Shown here piece after piece: positions 1-5,267 of a DNA stretch of 5,784 nt. The stretch lies in NCBI GenBank assembly GCA_039817885.1, contig JBCBUY010000135.1, positions 1 through 5,784 of the forward strand. The letters run 5' to 3'. The translations under genes and the position numbers were made by a program. This stretch comes from CALLCD01 sp039817885 (GTDB lineage: Bacteria > Pseudomonadota > Alphaproteobacteria > Caulobacterales > Hyphomonadaceae). Position 1 is the stretch's first letter. The number at the start of each line of letters is the position of its first letter. Below the pieces are notes generated by a model. That model was not told the DNA's origin. It saw only the letters and a list, made by a program, of their open reading frames with translations, and searched no databases.

Positions 1-954
1 TATCGAGATCTGGAACACGCACTCGTCGGCATACAGAGGGCCTTTTACAACCCGCCATTCTCTCAGAACACGCTCTATGACTCTGCACTGTTTGCCGTTG
101 CAGCTGAGCAAGCGAAATTAGAAACTGTAACCTTGATGGGCGCATGGAACCTCAGCGCCACCCACGCATCGATACATCAACGCGGACATTGGATCGCACA
201 CAATATTTATAGATGGATGCCGTCGGTGGATGTCGTGCACTTGGCGCCTGGATTATTCGCCTTTCCTTATTTTTTGGGCCTGCCCGCCATTGCGCATTTC
301 GGCCAGCTGATGGCCCCATTTGGCGAAGGAAAAAACGCGCCGCCATCAAACGAAGACATCGCGAGTGTCGCTGTGCAAACGCTCATTCAACCAGAAAAGC
401 ATATCGGCAAGAGCTACCGCCCCACTGGACCAGAACTGCTGTCCCCACACGACGTCGCGGAAATCTTTTCCAAGGTGCTGAATCGCAAGGTCAGATACAA
501 AGCCGTGCCCTTCAAAGCGTTCCACAAGGCGGCGATCGCTTTAGGGTTTCCAACAGAGCAAGTCGCGCATATGCGATACTACGTCGAAGAAGTTCGAAAT
601 GATGTCTATTCCACCTCGGCACCGACTGATCATGTCAGATTGGTCACCGGACGCGCCCCTGAGCCGTTTGACGTCACAGCAAGGCGATACATTGAAAATC
701 CAAGCCTGATCAGGCCAGGATTTGAAATCGGCTCAAAATGGTCCGCTTTTACAATGCTTTTTCGGATGATGCTCGCCCGCCCGTTCGATTTGTACAAATG
801 GGAAGAGGAACGTGGCTATCCGCTGTTGAGCAATCCAACGCTCGCGCACCAGTGCCCCGACTGGGCGAACGCCTCAGCCAAGGGTGAAATCAATCTCGCA
901 AGGGAAGAGCGCGCTCGATCACGCATCGTCGCACTTTCCGATTTGGCATCTTGA
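1..954 (+). CDS. NmrA-like NAD(P)-binding protein (atypical SDR), 5' end missing
   Basis: The frame is open from the first base to a TGA at 952-954, giving 317 residues of a protein whose start lies outside the window. The pattern is that of NmrA-type atypical short-chain dehydrogenases. Residues 1-20 (DLEHALVGIQRAFYNPPF region) match the segment after the dinucleotide-binding strands. Residues 79-86 (VHLAPGLFA region) match the usual 'RPG.F' strand. Residues 136-167 (GKSYRPTGPELLSPHDVAEIF, then VRYKAVP) match the typical 'G..Y.LTGPE.LS..E.A' region. Residues 215-224 (VTGRAPEPFD) match the closing 'LTGR.P..F' motif. The Rossmann GxxGxxG motif would lie upstream and cannot be checked. About 90 residues follow the last family motif, more than is usual, and include the hydrophobic, tryptophan-rich stretch WSAFTMLFRMMLARPF. 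The substrate is unknown; members act as redox sensors or as NAD(P)H-dependent reductases. The gene is followed closely, same strand, by the coiled-coil and MAPEG genes. Confidence 0.82.
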   Translation, partial: YRDLEHALVGIQRAFYNPPFSQNTLYDSALFAVAAEQAKLETVTLMGAWNLSATHASIHQRGHWIAHNIYRWMPSVDVVHLAPGLFAFPYFLGLPAIAHFGQLMAPFGEGKNAPPSNEDIASVAVQTLIQPEKHIGKSYRPTGPELLSPHDVAEIFSKVLNRKVRYKAVPFKAFHKAAIALGFPTEQVAHMRYYVEEVRNDVYSTSAPTDHVRLVTGRAPEPFDVTARRYIENPSLIRPGFEIGSKWSAFTMLFRMMLARPFDLYKWEEERGYPLLSNPTLAHQCPDWANASAKGEINLAREERARSRIVALSDLAS

Positions 955-973
955 ATATCTTTGAAACCCTGCA

Positions 974-985
974 AACGGAGGAAGG
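974..985 (+). promoter_or_regulatory. Shine-Dalgarno site that decides the start of the small coiled-coil gene
   Basis: The purine-rich AACGGAGGAAGG lies 7 nt before the ATG at 993. It is the strongest ribosome binding site in the window. It favours ATG 993 over the in-frame TTG at 951, which overlaps the upstream stop and would add 14 residues, and over the TTG at 987. Confidence 0.75.
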
Positions 986-992
986 ATTGAGC

Positions 993-1184
993 ATGAAAAA
1001 TAACGCACGGACCGATGAGAAACTCGGCTTTTGGAAGCGTCTCGCCAATATCGTCGATCAGATCGAAAAAACCGAGGCAGATTATGTTTGGGAGAGTATC
1101 CGCGACCTCGTCGAGCGCGCCAATGACATGGAAGAACGCATGACGCAGATTGAAGCGCACGCGGCGAGAGAAATTGGCTCATGA
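993..1184 (+). CDS. Small coiled-coil protein, function unknown
   Basis: A 63-residue protein with no family I recognise. It is charged, lacks cysteine and signal peptide, and is predicted almost wholly helical. From V32 the hydrophobic residues V32, I36, L39, A43, M46, M50 and I53 fall at alternating 4- and 3-residue spacing, an unbroken a/d heptad pattern, so the C-terminal half should form a two- or three-stranded coiled coil. The N-terminal half has an amphipathic helix with F13, W14, L17, I20, V21 and I24. The ATG at 993 is chosen because of the strong ribosome binding site at 974-985. An in-frame TTG at 951 would make 77 residues and overlap the NmrA stop. The stop codon overlaps the MAPEG start (ATGA, 1181-1184), which implies translational coupling. 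I infer a cytoplasmic oligomer that may partner with one of its neighbours; nothing in the sequence proves a function. Confidence 0.72.
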   Translation: MKNNARTDEKLGFWKRLANIVDQIEKTEADYVWESIRDLVERANDMEERMTQIEAHAAREIGS

Positions 1185-1582
1185 TAGAGACCTTGCACGG
1201 TGCCCTGCTGACAAATCTATTCTTGTTTGCGCTCTTGTTCGCCGCGCAAGTGGCCGTTCGAACCGGTACACATGGGTTGGTCTATTCGCTGTCCAGTCTT
1301 GATGCCGAAGTGGAGAGCACCACACTTGAAGATCGACTGAACCGCATAACCCGCAATCAATTGGAGTTCATCGTACTGTTCGGCCTGACAGCGATAACAT
1401 CCAACCAATCGAGCCTTTCAATAGATCACGAAAATATAATCGCGTTATCTGTGATTGCGGGACGATCTTTGTACGTGCTTATGGCCTCAACAGGGGTGCC
1501 GGTCCTTCGTTCCGGGTCTTGGCTAATCGCATTCGCAGCGTGGGGATACCTGGCTATGCAAGTCGCTGTTGGTGCCGCTTAA
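1181..1582 (+). CDS. MAPEG-family integral membrane protein
   Basis: A 133-residue protein with four hydrophobic segments at about residues 8-27, 60-77, 86-104 and 111-132, the topology and length of bacterial MAPEG (membrane-associated proteins in eicosanoid and glutathione metabolism) proteins. The loop between helices 1 and 2 ends in R55-xx-R58-N59-xx-E62, which corresponds to the family's R..RA..N..E signature at the start of helix 2. The second half (AGRSLYVLMASTGVPVLRS, residues 93-111) matches the usual 'aR..Y...Y..G.p..R' region. Characterised members are glutathione transferases or peroxidases in the inner membrane and act as trimers; many bacterial ones have no known substrate. Translation probably depends on the upstream gene, since the start overlaps its stop by ATGA and only a weak GAGAG precedes it. 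The family call is good; the activity is not deducible. Confidence 0.8.
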   Translation: MIETLHGALLTNLFLFALLFAAQVAVRTGTHGLVYSLSSLDAEVESTTLEDRLNRITRNQLEFIVLFGLTAITSNQSSLSIDHENIIALSVIAGRSLYVLMASTGVPVLRSGSWLIAFAAWGYLAMQVAVGAA

Positions 1583-1637
1583 CGCACTAACGTCCCCTCC
1601 GCCGCCGAAAGCAAGTCCCCCCAGAAGGACCGAGAAT

Positions 1638-1970
1638 TCAGTGCCCGCCTGAGACGGTGGTCAGCCGAAGCCCCACGGCTCCGACCAGGATCAGCATGAT
1701 GTACATATACTGAACAAGGGCGAGCTTTTCGTCGAAGAAGAACGCGCCGATGATCGCGATGGCGACAATTCCGATGCCGGACCAGAGCGCGTAGACCATG
1801 CCCACCGGCAGATATTTCAGGGCGGGGGCCAGCGCAAAGAAGCAGACACTATAGAACCCGATCGAGGCCATGCCCCATATCGGTTTTGCGAACCCGTCGG
1901 AGAGTTTCAGGAAAGTCGTTGCGACGATTTCGAGAACAATCGCAATCGCCAAATACATCCAGCCGGTCAT
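1638..1970 (-). CDS. SMR-family cation/drug exporter, Qac (EmrE-like) type
   Basis: A 110-residue protein with four transmembrane helices, the exact size of small multidrug resistance transporters, which act as antiparallel dimers in the inner membrane and exchange protons for hydrophobic cations. E14 sits in the first helix at the same position as the essential E14 of EmrE, within the segment LEIVATTFLKLSDGF. Y40, Y60 and W63 are present at the EmrE positions, and the helix-3 motif YALWSGIGIV (60-69) is intact. The ATT...KLSDGF pattern after E14 resembles Qac-type members and not guanidinium exporters (SugE/Gdx), which carry W at this place. The start ATG overlaps the stop of the hydrolase (ATGA), and a GGAG lies 11 nt upstream inside the hydrolase gene, so the two are probably one transcript with coupled translation. 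The natural substrate cannot be read from the sequence. Confidence 0.92.
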   Translation of the reverse strand: MTGWMYLAIAIVLEIVATTFLKLSDGFAKPIWGMASIGFYSVCFFALAPALKYLPVGMVYALWSGIGIVAIAIIGAFFFDEKLALVQYMYIMLILVGAVGLRLTTVSGGH

Positions 1971-2920
1971 ATGTCAGCCCGCTCCAATAATCGGTCGAAT
2001 GCCTCCCAGAACTGGGTCCTCAGATCATCCGTCTCCATCAGAATCTCATGATACGCTCCGGCCACGGTAATATGCTCGGCATTGGGAAGGAGCGATGCGA
2101 TGCGGGTATGCGCCTCGTTTTCAACAAGCTGTTCATCCTCTGCCGTCGCGATCATCATGGGGGTTTCGACCCGGCGGATTTTCGCGGCTTTGGCAAAGGT
2201 TGCAAAAATCTGAAGCGAGGCACCAAGCCACCCCCAGGTTACAGGTCCCAAGAAGAGGTCCGGTGAGGCATTTACAAGATCGCGGTTCATTTCCCAGCGG
2301 CGGCGATCATGCGTCACGATATTGGCGTCGAATGTCTCCTCTGGGCCTGGCTGTTGGATATAATCATTTGAACGCCCCATGACCCGCATCGCCCAAACAA
2401 GATAGCGCATACCGAAGACGCGCTGCTTGATCCCCCACATCGGCGCGCAGAAGGCCGCTGCATCTACATGGATTAGATCTTCCACAATCGCGGCGAGGGC
2501 GATGGCCCCGCCCATGGAGTGCGCCACCGAAACATAGGGCCGGGGCAGTCGGTCTTCCAAAGCGGCAAGACCATTTTTCAACGCGCCCATAAAGGTTTCG
2601 AACCGGTCGATATGCCCCTTGCCGGGATCCTCCAACAGGCGTTCTGAGCGGCCTTGGCCTGGCCAATCGAGGATGAGCACGGCAAAGCCCCGATCCAGCA
2701 GATCATATGCGACTTCGAAATATTTCTCGATGAACTCCGTCCGGCCCGGGCAGACAATGGCGGTCCCACGGACCGATTGAGCGTTTCGTGCTGGGATAAT
2801 ACAGGCGCGGAGATTGCGGCCTCCAGCCCCCTTGAACCAGATGACTTCCGCACCTTCCGGCACTGGATTCCCGGGGATAACAACGAATTGCTCGCTGCAG
2901 GTCTGATCTTCGAGGCTCAT
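1967..2920 (-). CDS. Alpha/beta hydrolase, lysophospholipase (PldB)-like
   Basis: A 317-residue cytoplasmic serine hydrolase with no signal peptide. The fold landmarks run in order, numbered from the chosen ATG: a strand with AIVCPGRTEFIEKY (54-67) that carries the oxyanion region, LDWPGQGRS (84-92), the nucleophile elbow AHSMGG with S135, the acid at D262 in ATAEDEQLV, and H291 in GAYHE. This order and the 'PGRtEfiEKY...DWpGQGrS' text are typical of the PldB/lysophospholipase and monoacylglycerol lipase branch, which removes acyl chains from lipids. The substrate is inferred from the family only. The reading frame extends to a TTG at 2930-2932, but the ATG at 2918-2920 is preferred because GAAGGA lies 4 nt upstream of it. 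The gene overlaps the SMR exporter downstream. Upstream it is separated from the SCP2 gene by a strong hairpin. Confidence 0.88.
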   Translation of the reverse strand: MSLEDQTCSEQFVVIPGNPVPEGAEVIWFKGAGGRNLRACIIPARNAQSVRGTAIVCPGRTEFIEKYFEVAYDLLDRGFAVLILDWPGQGRSERLLEDPGKGHIDRFETFMGALKNGLAALEDRLPRPYVSVAHSMGGAIALAAIVEDLIHVDAAAFCAPMWGIKQRVFGMRYLVWAMRVMGRSNDYIQQPGPEETFDANIVTHDRRRWEMNRDLVNASPDLFLGPVTWGWLGASLQIFATFAKAAKIRRVETPMMIATAEDEQLVENEAHTRIASLLPNAEHITVAGAYHEILMETDDLRTQFWEAFDRLLERADI

Positions 2921-2924
2921 AGCA

Positions 2925-2930
2925 TCCTTC
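2925..2930 (-). promoter_or_regulatory. Ribosome binding site of the hydrolase gene
   Basis: GAAGGA on the minus strand, 4 nt before the ATG at 2918-2920. It supports that start over the in-frame TTG at 2930-2932. It begins only 7 nt after the base of the hairpin at 2938-2970, so the structure could affect ribosome access. Confidence 0.6.
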
Positions 2931-2937
2931 AAACAGT

Positions 2938-2970
2938 AAGCCCGCCCCGCATATGTTGAGGGGCGGGCTT
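2938..2970 (-). terminator. Strong GC-rich hairpin after the SCP2 gene (terminator or attenuator)
   Basis: The arms at 2938-2948 and 2960-2970 are perfectly complementary over 11 bp (AAGCCCGCCCC / GGGGCGGGCTT) around an 11-nt loop. Read on the minus strand it starts 25 nt after the SCP2 stop and is followed by ACTGTTTG, a short and imperfect U-rich stretch. It is most likely the intrinsic terminator or 3'-stabilising structure of the SCP2 transcript. The hydrolase ribosome binding site follows almost at once, leaving no room for a separate promoter between the two, so hydrolase expression would need read-through or a start within or upstream of the hairpin. Confidence 0.75.
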
Positions 2971-2995
2971 CCGCAATATAAGTTCGCGTGATCGC

Positions 2996-3298
2996 CTATG
3001 CGAACTTCGACATCAGTGACTGAAGCTGCATGGCAACTGACATGTCGCCATCCACTTTCAGCTTGCCCTGCATGAAGGCCATTGTGCCGTCGAGCTCGCC
3101 GGAGCGCAGCTTGTTGAAATCATCCCAGGAGACTTTGATGGTCGCGTCAGCGTCGCCATCATCATTGGTCGCTGTGCCACCGGGGCCGTCAATCAGCAGT
3201 TTGCCAACATCGCCAAAGTCGAATTTCACTTTTTTGGCGAAAGCGCCGCCGCCAGCAACAGCTTCGGCAGCTTTAGTTGTGAGTTCAGCCAGATCCAT
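2996..3298 (-). CDS. SCP2 sterol/lipid-binding domain protein
   Basis: A 100-residue protein made of a single SCP2 (sterol carrier protein 2) domain. The visible pattern is KFDFGDVGKLLIDG (25-38), then ADATIKVSWDDFNKLRSGELD (50-70), then AFMQGKLKVDGDMSVAMQL (74-92), matching the family's 'ad.ti..s..df..l..G.l....aF..GKlk..Gd...a..L' core. SCP2 domains hold a lipid or acyl chain in a hydrophobic tunnel; stand-alone versions in bacteria are presumed cytoplasmic lipid or acyl-CoA carriers. There is no signal peptide. The ATG at 3296-3298 has AGGAGA 5 nt upstream. A probable promoter lies in the divergent region above it, and the strong hairpin lies below. Together these suggest a mainly monocistronic, well-expressed transcript. 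The lipid ligand cannot be told from the sequence. Confidence 0.92.
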   Translation of the reverse strand: MDLAELTTKAAEAVAGGGAFAKKVKFDFGDVGKLLIDGPGGTATNDDGDADATIKVSWDDFNKLRSGELDGTMAFMQGKLKVDGDMSVAMQLQSLMSKFA

Positions 3299-3303
3299 GG
3301 GTC

Positions 3304-3309
3304 TCTCCT
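3304..3309 (-). promoter_or_regulatory. Ribosome binding site of the SCP2 gene
   Basis: AGGAGA on the minus strand, 5 nt before the ATG at 3296-3298. It is a good site and confirms the start. Confidence 0.7.
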
Positions 3310-3327
3310 GTATATGGGTCTGGCGCG

Positions 3328-3356
3328 ACTAAACAGATCAAAGGCAAAAAACGCAA
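3328..3356 (-). promoter_or_regulatory. Possible sigma-70-type promoter of the SCP2 gene
   Basis: On the minus strand TTGCGT (3351-3356) and TTTAGT (3328-3333) are 17 nt apart. They match the -35 and -10 consensus at 3 and 4 of 6 positions. Transcription would begin about 20-25 nt before the SCP2 start. The rest of the 193-nt gap between the divergent genes (3299-3491) contains no gene I can support. It has an 8-nt palindrome ATCATGAT (3362-3369) and a palindrome at the right edge. Confidence 0.3.
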
Positions 3357-3485
3357 GGGGCATCATGATCTACTGCCCTGAAATTCATGCCAGATAAGCG
3401 ATTTTCAGACAAATTGAGAGCCTCGGCGAGGGCCGGCTTGATCAGACTATATTAACCTCTGCTTTGGGCTTTTGCGGGATCATTT

Positions 3486-3496
3486 GTCACTGTGAC
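3486..3496. repeat. Perfect palindrome overlapping the GTG start codon
   Basis: GTCAC-T-GTGAC is an 11-nt inverted repeat with 5-nt arms whose right arm includes the GTG start of the exported protein. The symmetry ends at both flanks. It could be an operator or simply chance, since a 10-base symmetric match is not rare over several kilobases. Confidence 0.3.
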
Positions 3497-5216
3497 TTGG
3501 ATACAGCGAATTCGTCCGATTTTGGTCGGCTGTTTGGCCTTGCCTGCGCTCTGTTTGCCCGCGGAGGCCGTTCGGCTGTCAGATGAGCTTGAGTTTCAGC
3601 GCATAACAGGTGTCGGATTTACGCCTCAAACCGTGACGCTGGACAACACATATGTCAGCCCGGTCCCGATCTGCACCCACATTCTACCGTCTCCAGCCGT
3701 CACGACAGCCGTCCCGAGGATTGGTATCATCACGAGCAATTCCTTCCAATTGTCGATGCAGTCCATGCCGGACACCAATCCGGGGGTACCCTTCGAAGTA
3801 CACTGCGTCATTGCCGAAGAAGGGACACATAATCTCCCCGATGGCCGACAGTTCCAGGCTGCGACCATTACTGTAACAGATGTTCTGGGGCAAAATGCAG
3901 GCGGTTTCGGTGCGTCCGACGTCAGCGTCAGCGTATCCTCAGGGTTCTCCAACCCAGTTGCCATGGGAGCGGTGATCACCAGCAATGACAGCCGGGTCAC
4001 CGCCTTCCACGCAGATGACTGCGAAACTCGGCAAAACGAGCCATTTCGCTCAGGCCCGAATGATGGGATCTGCGTCGGATACCATATCGGCCAGCAATCA
4101 GATTCCCCGCCTTATGCCGCCGAAACCGTTGGCGTTCTGATCGTCGAGGCGGGAACAGGCACGGTGAACAATGTGTTCTACGAGGTCGATCGCGGTCCGA
4201 CATCAATCGATGGCGTCGGCAATGGCGGAGGCAACACATATACGGTCGGTGGGGACTTTGACGTCGGCATTGCAAGCCTTGCCGGCACCAATGGAGGGCA
4301 GGGCGGCTGGGCTGTACTGGTCGGACCAGATCCTCTGCCAAGCAATCAGCTTCGGCTGGCTGTTGAAGAAGAAATCGCCGCCGGCGACAGGACCCGGTCC
4401 CACGTCAACGAAACAGTGGATTACTGGGTCTTCCGAGACGACAATGCACCCCAACTGGCCCTGACAAAGACCGCCGACACGTCAATATTCGATTTTGTCG
4501 GTCAAGTGGTGAACTACGCCTTTCTCGTCGAGAATACCGGCAACACATCGATCGATAATCTTGCAGTCACGGACGATTTAATCGCTTCAGTCACCTGCCC
4601 GGTAACCAGTCTTGCCGCAGGCGCGAACACAACCTGTACGGCAAGCTATACGATCACTGCGACAGATGTCAGTTCCGGCTCTGTCACCAATAATGCCAGC
4701 GCAACGGGGGATCCGAGCGAAGGCGTGCTGACGCCGGCAACGGACACCGAAACAGTCACCTTCAGCGGCGGCACTGCGGCCATCAGTGCCGATAAGACGG
4801 TCACCGTCTTTGATCCTGCAGCAGAAGGGCTCTATGCGACGCCGCAGAACGATTTTCTCTACACCATCACCGTCGTCAATTCCGGGACGGGCTTTGTCGA
4901 TCTCGATACGATCTTTCTCGTCGATGATCTGCCGGCAGAAGTGGAGTTCTTCAATGGCGATGCCGATGGCCCGGGACCTGAAACCGGCCGGGTGATTTTC
5001 GATGAAACAGATACCGGCCTGACATTCTCGGACGCGACAGATCTCGGATTTTCTGACAGTATAACCCAGCCTGTTTCCATGGCGGAATGCACCTACACCC
5101 CGACGGCCGGATATGATCCCAATGTTCGCTTCGTCTGCCTTGCGCCAAAGGGCGCGCTGTCGCCGGGCTCTCCCGATCCGGAGTTCTCGCTGACCTTCCG
5201 CGTGCGGCTCAGATGA
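3492..5216 (+). CDS. Exported modular protein: lectin-like repeats plus two DUF11-type domains
   Basis: A 574-residue secreted protein. Residues 1-26 form a Sec signal peptide: R6 and R8, a hydrophobic core at 10-22, and cleavage after AEA (24-26). Residues 40-316 appear to hold three related beta-rich modules of about 90 residues. The first has FEVHCVIAEEGTHNLPDG (101-118), the second YAAETVGVLIVEAG (208-221), the third GGQGGWAVLVGPDPL (268-282) and RSHVNETVDYWVF (302-314). This pattern recalls exported H-type-lectin-like repeats that I know as neighbours of DUF11 domains. Residues 321-424 are a DUF11-type domain (LALTKTAD, VENTGN, VTNNASATGDP), and 428-574 are a second, divergent one ending in FRVRLR. 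The eight mature cysteines fall in four close pairs, consistent with disulfides. No membrane anchor or sorting motif is visible. GTG 3492 is the first usable start after the in-frame TAA at 3453-3455; its ribosome binding site is poor (GCGGGA at 3474-3479). Role unknown, possibly surface adhesion. Confidence 0.85.
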   Translation: MTWIQRIRPILVGCLALPALCLPAEAVRLSDELEFQRITGVGFTPQTVTLDNTYVSPVPICTHILPSPAVTTAVPRIGIITSNSFQLSMQSMPDTNPGVPFEVHCVIAEEGTHNLPDGRQFQAATITVTDVLGQNAGGFGASDVSVSVSSGFSNPVAMGAVITSNDSRVTAFHADDCETRQNEPFRSGPNDGICVGYHIGQQSDSPPYAAETVGVLIVEAGTGTVNNVFYEVDRGPTSIDGVGNGGGNTYTVGGDFDVGIASLAGTNGGQGGWAVLVGPDPLPSNQLRLAVEEEIAAGDRTRSHVNETVDYWVFRDDNAPQLALTKTADTSIFDFVGQVVNYAFLVENTGNTSIDNLAVTDDLIASVTCPVTSLAAGANTTCTASYTITATDVSSGSVTNNASATGDPSEGVLTPATDTETVTFSGGTAAISADKTVTVFDPAAEGLYATPQNDFLYTITVVNSGTGFVDLDTIFLVDDLPAEVEFFNGDADGPGPETGRVIFDETDTGLTFSDATDLGFSDSITQPVSMAECTYTPTAGYDPNVRFVCLAPKGALSPGSPDPEFSLTFRVRLR

Positions 5217-5267
5217 TCGGAAAAAGGGCTTGACCTTCCGCCGCTGCCGCGCGCTTTGTTCACGCCC

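Noticed and set aside
213..602. 129-codon open frame inside the NmrA-like gene
   Set aside because: Its arginine-rich, low-complexity composition is typical of an out-of-frame translation, and the overlapping frame has clear NmrA motifs.
1583..1637. Possible terminator between the convergent MAPEG and SMR genes
   Set aside because: Only a 4-bp stem (GTCC/GGAC) can be drawn and there is no T-run on either strand; no supported terminator in this 55-nt gap.
1664..1681. Hairpin AGCCG...CGGCT
   Set aside because: It lies inside the 3' end of the SMR coding region, the stem is only 5 bp, and no U-tract follows.
2578..2959. Open frames of about 100 codons antisense to, or in other frames of, the hydrolase gene
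   Set aside because: They show no recognisable family pattern and overlap a gene with an intact catalytic triad; they are frame shadows.
3452..3466. CtrA-like TTAA half-site upstream of the exported protein
   Set aside because: The second half-site at the required 7-nt spacing reads TTTG and not TTAA, so it is too weak to call.
3525..3533. Lipobox-like LVGC at residues 11-14 of the exported protein
   Set aside because: The hydrophobic core before C14 is only about four residues, while the main hydrophobic stretch continues to residue 22 and ends at a good AEA cleavage site. A normal Sec signal is more likely than a lipoprotein signal.
5218..5240. Hairpin after the exported protein gene (CGGAA...TTCCG)
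   Set aside because: The stem is short, needs a 3-nt bulge and lacks a U-tract, so it is not a convincing terminator.
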